Shown piece after piece: positions 1-11,345 of a DNA stretch of 64,000 bases (its first letter is position 1; each line of letters starts with the position of its first letter). Below the pieces are notes generated by a model. That model was not told where the DNA came from and ran no database searches. It worked only from the letters and a program-made list of their open reading frames with translations. A program made the position numbers and the translations under genes. The DNA comes from Glossina fuscipes (Eukaryota > Arthropoda > Insecta > Diptera > Glossinidae): contig NW_023998415.1 of assembly GCF_014805625.2 (NCBI RefSeq), positions 21,313,630-21,377,629 on the forward strand, given 5' to 3'.

Positions 1-270
1 AACCTCCATGACTCCTCTGGTCTGCTGGCGATTGCACACATGAACTATCAAATTATAAGGCCCTGTGGGTCTCGCGGTGGAGGCGTATTCATTGTTGCAT
101 CAGAGGGTATTAAGTTAAATCTTGTTTTTAAAATTTCTGAACCTGGTGCTTTTGCGTCCAATTTAATTGAATTTTCTGAAGGCGACACTAAAATTCTCGT
201 TCGTGTAGCCTATTTACCTAGCAGGGAGCTTGCCTCCTTTGAAACCAAACATAGAAGAAAAAAGAAATAG
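1..270 (+). pseudogene. Endonuclease-domain fragment of a non-LTR retrotransposon
   Basis: The frame is open from base 1 to the stop at 268-270, so the fragment is cut by the window edge and no start is called. Its translation has the layout of the middle of an APE-type endonuclease: a leading LHDS-like segment, a cluster of the form RPCGSRGGGVFIV, and a strand of the form EGDTKILVRVAYLP. Glycine-rich RGGGV followed by a conserved YxP strand is typical of R1/jockey-like endonucleases. No second half of the endonuclease and no reverse transcriptase follows, so this is a dead 3'-truncated piece. It could belong to the same broad family as the reverse-transcriptase relic near 37.8-38.5 kb. This rests on family pattern only. 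Confidence 0.6.
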
Positions 271-1179
271 TCGTCTGTTCATGTGGATCGTCTTTGTTAC
301 CAAGTGTCAGTTTATGGTTGACGACGTCGAATAGCGAGTTCACAGTTGGTAACAAAACACACGCTTTTTTCAAGGTCGACAATCAAATTGGTGCAGAACA
401 TTGAAAGCGTAATATTTTTATGAAATGCATATATTTAATACCGTCAATGAATATATACACTATCTAATCTCACGAATAAGAGAAATTCCAAAACATTGAG
501 AAGAGCAAGTAATCGCAATAAACGGGTGTTATCAGAGATAACAAAATACATAGATTTTCCAATATTTTGTTCAAAATTAAGATAAGGAGCTTCTTTGGGA
601 CTTTTTGTGTATACGTTACCGATGACAGCAGTAACGCTGTTAACTAGTAGTCGTTTGTATAACGACTTCCCATTAGTTGTATGAGCAAAATTCTGTTAAT
701 GGTTTCTTGATATGACGTCGCATTCTCTCAAACGTTTCCAAAACAGAAACATATACTTTTCTGTGGTTTTGTGTGAATATGCGCTATGGTATGCTTATAA
801 GCGTGTATATACAAAAAAAGGAGAAAAATTGAAGAATTCTACATTTCATATTCGACAAATGCTTTGATAAATTTCAATAAAAATTTTCGTATCAGGAAAT
901 ATGAAGAAATTTTTTATTATTAACAAAAATATGTTGTAGTTTGTTATATTCATATTTGTGTTATTTACTAATTTTATTTATATATTTATTAGCTTTATTT
1001 GCTCACACATATATATTTGACATATTTTATCGAGTTTTCCATATCACACATGAGTTATTCTACGCGGCGTCTATTCATATTATACCATCATACTAATCGC
1101 GGAAGGATGGGGTGTATATTCATTTTGTCAAAACGTTTGCAACGCCCACAAGGAAGCATCAGAGAACCCACAAAGCATC
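271..1179. other. AT-rich intergenic DNA, nothing recognised
   Basis: No coding potential, RNA gene or clear repeat was recognised. The open frame beginning at 999 lacks codon bias and runs into the dispersed repeat that follows. Confidence 0.5.
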
Positions 1180-1910
1180 AAATTCTAAATCGATTAAAGC
1201 ATGTCCGTCTGCCCATCTGTTTAATGTTTTGTTGTAAACATTTTCGTGGGCGCAAAAATGAAGCTAACGACATCAATTTTGGCAGATAAATTAGAACTTC
1301 TTGTACTCAGATTGGTATTTGAAAACGAGTCAAATCGGTCGAAGGACATGCACACAACACCACATAACCTGAGACCACCGTTGTCTTTCAAAGGGAATGA
1401 AAAATTGGTTTTTCGCTCATTACTCATAAACTGTAGCAAATAAATGTAGAAAAATTTGATGGCGCATTCTACGAGCGATGCTTTAGCATCTGTGCACAAA
1501 AATTGACCACGCCTACCCAATATTGTAGTGTATAAAAATTTAATTATTTTTTCCGATATCTTTATAGCACAAATTCTTGGCCAGTTACAGCCTTCGAATG
1601 CACCTAAACCTGTCCGCCTGTTCGTCTGTTCATCTGTCTATTTGCGCAAATTTATAGTTATTTGTGGTAAACATTCTCCCGTTAGCTATAATAAAGATAT
1701 CGCCTAAAAACTTGCAAAAGAATTTGGAATTGACCTAAACTTTTCAAAGGACATGTCTACAAGCCCATACGCCTCAACTACGCCAACTACATACTATAGA
1801 GCAAGAGAATTTTGTTCTTTTACTTCTTTTATCTTTTTTTTGGGCTAAACGGTGATGGGTATAAAAGATTCGGTGCCGACCAAATTTAATTTTCTTACTT
1901 ATTATTGTAT
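1180..1910 (+). repeat. Dispersed repeat, copy 1 (two internal sub-repeats)
   Basis: This stretch shares several blocks, in the same order and orientation, with 22,775-23,010: a GTCCGTCTG block, a block reading TTTCGCTCATTACTCATAAA near 1,411-1,430, and a terminal block ending TTTTCTTACTTATTATT near 1,890-1,907. Internally it looks like two related units of about 430 bp: a GTCCG...CTGT block, then GTAAACATT, then AAGGACATG occurs near 1,203-1,350 and again near 1,611-1,755. It resembles the non-coding repeats with runs of GTCTGTC that are common in tephritid introns. No transposase is visible, so the class is unknown. Confidence 0.5.
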
Positions 1911-2629
1911 TGTTTATATTCTAGAATTAAACAATTACATAAATGATTGATGAATTGTTTTTTATTTTCGTGCAACAAGACTCTCAACGTAAAGTCCAGC
2001 AAGTACGGTCAACTCTCGCTGCAGTCATCTTCCGCGGTAAACCAATCGTTCGTTTTCTCCATAATCTTATCCAAAATTAGTTCCCTAATACCTCACTCAT
2101 GTTTATTTTCATTATATTCTGCTACGTCCATTTCGTATTGCAACCGCTATAATTTAAAAATTTGCCTTCGAAATTTTTCAGCTCTGCACCAGTTTGAATA
2201 CTATTAGCAACCTCATTACTCAAGGGCTCTCTGCAAAGATAAGATCAAAGTGACAACATGTGCGCGTTTTATGAGAACAATACCATCCATGATAAATTTC
2301 GTAGTGCAAAAATTTGCATTAACTTATTCACTACAAAATCCCTCAACAAGGGAAGACAAAATTTGGGAGTTTCGCTGCGCAGATATCAGTATTTCTGATG
2401 TTTAAAGATATAAAAAAAAGTTAAGTAAATTTTCGGCAGTCAGTGTTGTTGACTTATTTAAACAAAGCCGTAATATTTAATAATAATAAATACCTTAAGT
2501 AGACGTAATTGTAATAATTCGTAGAAATTTTGAGAGAGGAGTCGAGGTTACTTTTCATTTTATAAGGAATTTACAAACGTACACATATGCGTACAGGTAT
2601 CGTTCGTGGTTGTTTTTACAAGTTTGTAT

Positions 2630-2809
2630 TTATAATTATTATCATTGTTATTACATTTAATTTAGCCAGAGGAAAAGATTCTAAGACTAAAGTTTTAAAA
2701 CAGTAGCGTCTCAGGCCGCTTTGTTGAAAACTTTACAGCACTTGAGATAGGAACCCACGACCGTTCGGTTGTTAATCAAGATTCATTGCCTACTCGGCCA
2801 CTCAGGAGG
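2630..2809 (-). repeat. tRNA-derived SINE, copy 1 (minus strand)
   Basis: Read on the minus strand it begins CCTGAGTGGCCGAGTAGGCA, a tRNA-Ser/Leu-like A box. A B-box-like GGTCGTGGGTTC follows, then a body ending in CTTTAGTCTTAGAAT, a CTCTGGCTAA motif and a TAA/TAATAATTAT tail. It aligns block by block with the plus-strand copy at 28,088-28,259, with more substitutions and small gaps, so it is older. No target-site duplication was found. Confidence 0.7.
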
Positions 2810-2849
2810 ATATTCGTTAACGAAATGCATAAATTTTTACGATTTTATG

Positions 2850-3750
2850 TGCCAGGTTGCAACGAAAACGAAAAAGGAAAAGCGAAAATTTCGTTGAGAT
2901 CGAAATTGTTACAGGGAGCGAAAATATTGACAATCCAGACGTAGAAAATTTGGAATTATTATCGGATATGGAAACTGAAAGTGGGCGAAAATACAGACCG
3001 CTTAGGACTGGGGAAGAATATTGGGTTTCCGTTTAAAGTGTTCAGTATCGTCATCGGAAAGAAAGACCCACTTTGGGAAGTCACGATGAAACCCCAGTTG
3101 ACGAAAATATGAAGCAACCACGATGTGCTACACTTTGGTACGTTGGAAAGGATAGCTGATTTCCTGGAGATCTATCACCTCTTTTACCTACCCATGAAAT
3201 TAAAATAACACCATACTCATATTCGATCCAAATATTTACCAACGATATTTTTATAATGTAAGGAATCTTTCAATACACCATTTCTTGCGGAGAGGACTCA
3301 TTCAACATAAATGTTTCTAAAAAGGCTTCATTTGGACGCCCTATTATTGTTGAAACAATGTCTCTAAAACGTTTTGAAGAAATAAAGAGATGCCTCTATT
3401 ACAAAAACAGCGGAATACCAAGTGGCTGTGAAAATAGTTTTTGAAGGATTCGTCCACTATTAGATATGTTATCGGAAACCTTTGCAAACGCATCGAAAGC
3501 GGAAAACTATTTGTACACACTCTATCCACATCAATAAAGCATCTGAAGGCAAAGAATATATTCATCGTGTGTGCTATAAAAAATATTAAATATATATATA
3601 TTAAGCTTTTTGTAAAAAACATTTGCAAAAGCTTGCGAAGTTTATCTTTTATGGCGATATTCTCTCAAACTATCACATTCCTGAGGTGGCATGATAATAA
3701 TTCACACGAGTTCTTCTTATGCCGGAGGGGAATCTAATGATAATGAACAA
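2850..3750 (+). pseudogene. Decayed piggyBac-like transposase
   Basis: Short translated segments in shifting + frames fit a piggyBac-derived (PGBD) transposase. First comes an acidic N-terminal part (2,890-3,000), then near 3,335-3,410 the signature MSLKRFEEIKRCLYY, then after a stop a stretch reading RIRPLLDMLSETF (about 3,449-3,487), then a SIKHL segment that fits the SIKQY motif. In intact family members these occur in the same order: a MS-RF-I-R-LH-F block, then the RPL-D-L block, then the catalytic-site region with SIKQY. Several in-frame stops and frame changes show it is dead. No terminal inverted repeats or TTAA flanks were identified. Similarity is by eye. Confidence 0.5.
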
Positions 3751-6700
3751 AGATGGGAAGAAGAAGTAATACGTATCGATAGAATATGAAAGTGTGAAGA
3801 TAAATACTGACATAACTAGCAAGGACACCCACTATTAATTAGTTAAGATTAAGAAATGGTTAGACTTGGAAGCCTCCTTCGTCCAAATTAGGAAACGCAA
3901 TATATTTGCTTGGACATATAAAGAATCTGAAGCTGAACAATTTCAAGTTTGGCTTTCCAGAACAATGTTTACTAAATTTTTTAAATTTTGTAATTTAGCA
4001 TACACCCGCTATGGGAAAATGGTCAAACAAGAGATGCTGATGCACCCAAGCCGGAAAATTCCCACGATATTCACCCGCATCACGTCAATACCTTAAAAAA
4101 ACCTTTCAAACAAGCTGAACAAATTTAAATTCGTCTTTCCAGATACAAATTTTTTCATCATTTAAAATGTTGACCTACCCAGAAGTGTCATTTCATGGCA
4201 CTTTTGACTGTTGAAAGGGTTACTCCAGCCAATAAAAACAATTGATTTAAAGCGTCAATATCATAACGATAAAAACAAGTGAACGAGTCAAGAGATGAGA
4301 TACACTTGTAACTGTACGTGAACAACCGCTTAAAGAAACCAAAAGCTGCACTAAAAGTAGCCTCAAAATCAGACTGGACGGTATAGAACATTATCTCCAA
4401 AAAAAAGGAAGTGGAAAACGCTCCAAGAAGTCGGACGAAAACTTATGTAAAATGAAATCAGTTCAGTAGTCCCAAATATGGATGTTTTTTTGTGTGATTT
4501 TTTATAGTTTTCCTCACCATTTGTTGGGTCGTGAATTGCCTTTGATCAAAATGAATAAATTGTATTAAAAAAGTTAACTTTTTCGTGCCATAAAAAAATC
4601 GTCCCTGAAGAGATGAAAAATAATTTATTTGGATTATTGCTTTGCTTATTTCCTTTCAGTCGACTCATATAAACTCACGAAATAACACTATCGGAAAAAC
4701 TGATTAAAATAGAGTGCAGACTCGAAGCAAATAGTCGTAAATCGACCCCCCGTGTTCCACTTCAATCTTTCATATTTTTTATAAGTTGCAAAGTTACATC
4801 CTTATATATATCAGAAATATTCAATCTAATCGGGACTGCTTTGCTCGAGTAATGTATTTTAAAGTCATTTAGATTAAGGGTCGAACATTTTTTTTTTTGC
4901 CAAAAGCAATCACAGCTAGCCAGTCAGAACTAAAGGTTAACCAAAAATATATAGAAAAGCTTTTCTTCCCAATTTATCTTTGTAAATTTTATTAAATTAA
5001 AAGCACAAAAACACCCATTAAAAATTTTATTCTTTTTTTCCCCTTAAACTCGTTGCAAGTTACTAAAACTTTTATAAAAAGCTATGAAAAGAATAGACAC
5101 AACACGTAACCAAAACACAAATTGAAGAATCAGCTGCCAGTTGCGTCTGCACCCTACCGCTACTGAATGGCTAATAAAACGTTTGCAAAATGGCACGATA
5201 AACAATAATTTCATTCGCGACACATTAATTTTGCTGACATATATGTAATCACAGAACGGCGAAACAATTTTGTTATTGTTTTCAAAAGAGCAATCACTTA
5301 ACACATCTACGACATATGAACTACACCGATTCAAACTCAATGTTGTAAAATACCGTAAGAAGTATTACACAATTGTGATATCCCAAAAACGTCCTTGTTT
5401 ATTTAGAAAATATTAATAATTATTATTATTTATTTGTATAAACTCAACTAGATAGCGGTAAAGTAGAATGAGCGCTACCAACTAAGACTATCTACTCTAA
5501 AAAATACACTAAACCGTTATTTCAGTCATTTTATAAATACAAATAATTTGGAATCTAATTTACAGATAAGCATATTAATTATGTATAGCGTTAACTAGGT
5601 TTTATTTTCAACTTTCGACCGTTTCTACTATATGTACGCACCTAAGGTGGCCAAACTGTTCTCTAAACCTGTCAAATTAGGCGTAAACTAAATTACTCAC
5701 GCTTTGCGTTAGTGTTGGTGTTCTAATTTAGTATAATTATTTGTTGTTTATAACAGAAAATAGCTATAAATTGAAAATCGTATAAATTTCTTAGAAAATT
5801 GTTTACTTATAAATAATTGAACCAAAATAAAAAAATTTAAATTTATAAAAAATAGCTAAATTAATTCTTTTTTTTTTTTTTTGCATTTTCCTTATCAATT
5901 ATTCCTTACATCATCTTATACCGGTAAACCGCAAAGGATCAACAAATAATAAAAATGCATCACTCTACTGACTATATTGGTCAAAAAGAAAAGTAAATAA
6001 CATGGTATTATATACATGAGCAATATATGCACATCGGGCGGCATGGTTCCTTAATGCCAACATAAAGGAGCGGTTCTATAGAAAATTTGGTATTCCTGAT
6101 GATAAGTAACTTCTTGTTGTAATTGAAAGAAAAAATATAAGAAATAAATCCGCTTTTGTGAAAACTAAAAAATTGAATTTCTGTTTTCAGAAGCTTATTA
6201 AAAAGAACAAATTTTATTTTAAAAAACTATACATCCTTAAAAATTAATACATGCACTTACTATCGCTTCTTACGCGGAATGTCATTTTCAGCATCACAAT
6301 CTATCACGTGAGGGCTTCTAAACACGTATGAAAAACTATTACAAAATAACCCAAAAATTTGACTCTACTTAAGACTGTGCTCCATTTGTGGACAGTAACA
6401 TCTTCATGGCAAAAGTTTTAGTTGATGCGCCAAATACACATAATTCTTTGTCTCCGCCTATGCCCGCCTCTAAATTCGTCAGCCCGACCCCATGAAAGAA
6501 CCTCTTGTTTTACCATTTTATTGCACCGATACAAAATATGATAGTTAATTTTTTGTTTTTATATACTTTTTATTTTTATGTTCCATAGAATTATTTCTAT
6601 GATAAAAAAATTGAGTTCTTATTACTTTATGATAAAAATAGGTTAAGAATCTACATCCCAGCGAATTTTTGGTTGTTAATTTGCTGAATAACAGAAAAGA

Positions 6701-7011
6701 AGAAGAAGTTTTGTACCTAATATTAACCTCTTAAAAACGCGAAGAAGATGACTTGTTTTTACAGCCGTTTCAATCGTTGTGTTTCTCGTATTTTCTAACT
6801 TTTACAATCCCTCTTCTGGAAAGTGTTACAGAATATTGAAGTCCACCTATGTTCTTACCACGAAGTTTGGCACAAAGCACGATTAATGCAATTGGAGTAG
6901 CCTAAATACTTACCCGTTGTCACCTTTCACATTTAGTCTTTTGAATGCAACTCTATAAGTGAGGAAATGACATGATAAAATCCAGATTAAACTAGATAAG
7001 CATTATTCAAT
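3751..7011. other. AT-rich intergenic DNA, no gene seen
   Basis: This may include the decayed 3' end of the piggyBac-like relic. Near 3,930-3,970 and 4,105-4,155 two related segments share GCTGAACAA and CTTTCCAG blocks, suggesting a degenerate tandem duplication of about 180 bp. Poly-T/A runs occur at 4,890 and 5,869-5,882. The open frames here (for example 5,044-5,340 minus) show no family features and look random. The promoter of the NUDT9-type gene should lie at the right end, but no convincing core element was seen. Confidence 0.45.
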
Positions 7012-8001
7012 ATGTCCACAGCAATTTTAACTTTGATTCCAGGCATTTTTAGACATGTCACTTGTCGCAACAATGTCTACCCAAGGACGCAGACTCTCCG
7101 ATTTCCCGTTCCAGATGATTTTGTCTTTTGGACAATGCCGTATAATGATTACATGCCTCCCATATATACAGCTTCGCACATTAGAGGACAATCCTGGGCA
7201 GATCCTGATATAGGAGCGCCACTTTTTAAACCCCGATGGAATTTTCAAGATCGTGATGTTAATCGGCTGTCCCATATGGGGAAATACCAAATTGACTCTT
7301 CTGGCTATCCTTTGAATCCTATAGGACGCACTGGGCTGCGCGGTCGTGGTTTGTTGGGTCGGTGGGGACCCAATCATGCTGCTGATCCCATCGTCACACG
7401 GTGGAAACGCGACAAAAATGGTTCTGTTATCAAACATAACGTCAGTGAAAAGTAACTTAAATCGTTTGGAAAAGGCACAGCATATTTATATAGATATATT
7501 TTCATGCGTCTTCTCTTTTAGGAATATACTACAAATGATAACTATACAAAGACATGATAACAGAATGTGGGCTATTCCTGGTGGTATGGTTGATCCAGGA
7601 GAGAAAATAACTACAACACTCAAACGGGAGTTCATGGAAGAGGCTTTAAACAGTTCAGGTGGTGGGCAGATTACAAAATAGATACAACAGGTTGAGGCAT
7701 GACAACATCCAGTCTTTTAATTGCAGGAAATCAAGCAATGATAGAAGAATTTTTTGCTACCGGTTCGGAAGTGTATAGGAGCTATGTGGACGATCCGCGC
7801 AACACCGATAATGCCTGGATTGAGACAGTTGCCTGCAATTTTCATGACGAAATGGGAACTAAAGTAGGTGCTCTCCAATTATCGGCCGGCGATGATGCAA
7901 TGAATGTTAAATGGTGCGACATTGATGGCAATATGCTCTTGCATGCTAACCATGCGACCATCGTCGAACATGTTGCTAAGCGCCTTAAAGCGCATTGGTA
8001 A
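7012..8001 (+). CDS. NUDT9: NUDT9-type ADP-ribose pyrophosphatase, 3 exons
   Basis: Predicted Nudix hydrolase cleaving ADP-ribose to AMP and ribose-5-phosphate; NUDT9 is mitochondrial or cytosolic. Exons by splice signal and phase: 7012-7451, 7522-7658 and 7727-8001, giving 283 aa (NUDT9 is about 300-350). The start is the only Met upstream of the conserved N-terminal domain, which shows [10 protein letters not shown] and the hallmark [20 protein letters not shown]. The Nudix box lies around residues 168-190 ([21 protein letters not shown]) and matches the degenerate NUDT9 box, with the EE pair present. After it come [12 protein letters not shown] and a C terminus in KAHW as in the family. 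Introns are 70 and 68 bp. Retaining intron 2 would stop the frame at 7,679-7,681 just after the Nudix box. A candidate poly(A) signal is at 8,415-8,420. Confidence 0.9.
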
Positions 8002-9509
8002 ATCCCAGGTCTGGAAATTTCCTCTAATCACCATTTATTAAGTTAAGGATTGTTGTATTAATTTTGTTCGTTTTATTTGTAATATTCAGAAATACGTTTA
8101 AGAGATTAGTTTCTTTCCATCAGCGTTGGAATTAAAAAAGTGGTCTCGAAAATTAAATCTTACCGAATATGGTGATTAAATTCCTAAAATAAGATTTATG
8201 ATCTCTCAATGAAATTTTTTGTGATAATTTAGATATGGAACTTCTCGAGAGAAAAAATTGTTGTAGTAGATATTTGTCTACAACTCACCTTAGGTTAGTT
8301 CAACTTCGTATAGTTAGAAATACACTGGACACGAGTAGTATTAAGATAGCGCTATGTTAAGGAAGTAATTCTTGCAACAATTATAATAATACATTTTCAC
8401 GCTTTATATTATCGAATAAATATAGAACTCCTTGAAAGTATTTGTACTTGTACATTTGAGTGATAAAAACTCTTCGGCATTTCAGGGTATTAAGCGATAC
8501 TTTCGCAACCGATTTGTGGAAAATCTAATTCCCATCTATAAGACATCGCCTATCACAAAATTTATGTCTCGCTCGTTTGACGCTAGTTTCCTGATTTCAC
8601 TCTTATATTTTAAATTACCGTCTCATCGGGCACATTGATAATTGGTTTTGAATTTCGTAAGAATCGAGGAACAGCAGTTGCAAGCTTAATAAGAGAAATG
8701 GTTCTTTGAAGTTTCTCTATCGCAGCACACCATATGAGAGTTAAAATGTGCTAAGCATGAGGAATTGATTTGTATTCATGTTAAGCAATTTTTTATTTTT
8801 TTAAAATTTCGATTCAAATTTCAGCTTCTATCAAATTTAACGGGAATGAGTCTGCAAATAGCTCTAATTGCACTCCGCAAGTTAAAAAAATTATGCAGAT
8901 AAACTGTAAGTGATCATGCAGATAATGACGAAGACGATGCGAACTGAACTGCAATTTGAAAGTCAGGGCTAACGCGCAAATGCAAGTCTACAAATCTTTT
9001 TGCGCCCCTTCGAAACACCCAACTTGGCTACGAAAATCCTGTTGTAAAAAAACAAAATAACGAAGGCGGATAATATATAGTATAATCCCCAATGTTGTTT
9101 TGTATATTCAATCTGAGTAAATTTGAAACACGTGAATATTGTAAACGACGTGAAGCGCTAAAACGATTATATGTTACAGAAATGGATATGTCTACTGTCC
9201 TTTGTTTTCTAATAATAATTCATTCATTTTTTTGTATTAAAATATGTGGAAAAGTAATCTGAGCGTCAATATATCCTGTACATACATAAATCCCGTATAA
9301 CAATGGTTAAGAACGGTTAACTTCGACATGCTTGATGAAACAACAACAGCAACAAAATAAAGGGATAGAAGACAAACAGAATTTATAGCGGAACAAAATA
9401 ACAGAACGTTGGCGTACTGTCTACTCGCCTGAAGGACATGCTTTAATTGAAATAACAAAATGGCCACCATTTCTAAGGAAATATTACTCATGCATAAACT
9501 GTGTTTGTG
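8002..9509. other. Intergenic; 3' flank of NUDT9 gene
   Basis: Contains the AATAAA candidate at 8,415-8,420. The frames at 8,432-8,638 (+) and 9,237-9,491 (-) have no recognisable features. Nothing else is supported. Confidence 0.4.
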
Positions 9510-10050
9510 GCAAGATTTCTATTCGATCATTTTTGTTGATTTTATTCTCATCTGAAAGTTGACGTGTACGAAATTCCGCCAACTTCAATTCACTGTAATT
9601 CTCTCTGTATCCATTATTTTTATTGAAGCCCTCTAAACGTTTGTCTTTGATATCCAATTGCTACAATTGTGCCTTCAATTCGTTCGAAGTGTATAATTTG
9701 CCATTTTTATTGTAATTCAACATTCTGGGTATTTTGGAACAGCTGTTGTTCGAATTGTGTGTTTTTCTTTTGAAATGTTTTATATCTTTTGCAAGCATTT
9801 GTTTACATTGGAGCTGCATAGTGCACTTTTAACCCTTCTAACTCTAAATCTATTTCTTTAGGGATTTTCCGATATTTATTTAACTTGCTTGTTAACTGAG
9901 CCTTTTCACTTATTAGTATTTGAATAGTACTTAGAGTGTGAGGTCTGCCGTTATTATTTTTAAAGTTTTTAGATAATGTTGTTACTAAATTTTCATGGAT
10001 AAATATGTCTGGAAAAATAATTAATAATGTCGGTATTTGACGATAAATCT
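9510..10050 (-). pseudogene. Possible decayed coiled-coil coding segment
   Basis: On the minus strand, after a plausible acceptor (TTATTTTTCCAG near 10,010), there is a Lys/Glu/Gln/Leu-rich reading: about 70 codons containing ISEKAQLTSKLNKYRKIPKE, then a frame change near 9,825. It continues with MLAKDIKHFKRK, one in-frame stop near 9,660, and then LKLAEFRTRQLSDENKI. The heptad-like Leu spacing and the stop and frame change suggest a broken coiled-coil protein or transposon-encoded coiled coil rather than a living gene. I do not recognise the family, and AT-rich DNA can mimic such composition. Confidence 0.3.
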
Positions 10051-10759
10051 CATGTTTTGGACTCTATTATATTACATAGATGTTTTAAACTTGCATTGCC
10101 GGTATTGAATTGTGAGTCTGAAGGAGGTCTCTACGACATACCTTATGCCTTAGTGTTCTTACTTTTCTATAGGAAAAGAATGTGACAATTTGACATAAAA
10201 TAAATGGAATATTAATACTTTCTCAATTTGCTTATTCCAGTTTCCTTTCTATTCGGCTTACTATTTAATAACAACACGTCGAGAATTTTTCTTGATATTG
10301 AGAGCAATACGCGTATAACATCTCTGTCTTCGTAATGATGCAGAGAGTGAAGAATCGTTTATTTTTTATTTGGTTCGGGTACTAAAATAATCGTTATTCT
10401 TTTTTATAATTATTTCTGTATTTGCTTTGAATGGAGTAGTTTTCTTTTTGGCACGTTCGAATTATTTAATTTTCTCTCTTAAGAGATATAAAATATTAAT
10501 AACTTTGGAGAGTGGCTTTGTGGGGAAACAATCAGGAAACTAAACTTATTTTGTATAATCCCATGAAGACAGTTAATTTAATTACAATACATTATTGTAA
10601 AGTGCAAGTTTTCATGTATTAACATACGCACACACATATATATATATACGTATATATATATATATATACACGCGCGTTTGAAACAATAAGGAATATAAAA
10701 CCTAACCAATACTAAATTATATTCAGATCTGATTTCTAAAAACGAGTTGTGTTATAAAA
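10051..10759. other. Intergenic, 5' flank of PA2G4 homologue
   Basis: AT-rich, with a short CA/TA microsatellite at about 10,630-10,672. The core promoter of the downstream gene must lie here; no distinct TATA or Inr was identified. Confidence 0.4.
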
Positions 10760-11259
10760 ATGGCTGACTTTGAAAAAGAGGAAAAAACAATTGCTGAAGA
10801 TTTGGTTGTGACCAAATACAAATTAGCGGGTGAAATTGTTAACAGTAAGTAGAAAATCTATGTTATTATGAAAAAAAAAAAAACATTCATTGCTTGGCAT
10901 ATGAAGCAACCAGACTGCAATATCCAATCGATTGAAAAGCCACGTTTCTGCCGTTGTTTAACATGGCCGCACGAACATAACCTAAATTTCATGTGTGTTT
11001 GATATATTTGATATATTTTGTGTCATTATAAAAAATAGGATATAAATATAAAATTCAAAACTTCGCACAGGTTAAATCGAAGACATGTATAAGTCGTATA
11101 ATAAATCTGTCCACTAGATACCTATTTAACTGCCGGTGTTTTTGAGTGGGAAAATATGCTTGCATATGAATGCCTAGGTACATGCGTATGTGTTGAAAAT
11201 AATGCCACGCAATTAAAAACAAAGCCATTCTGCTATTTGGTTGGCTTATATCATTAAGA

Positions 11260-11309
<50 letters not shown>

Positions 11310-11312
11310 ATA

Positions 11313-11345
<33 letters not shown>

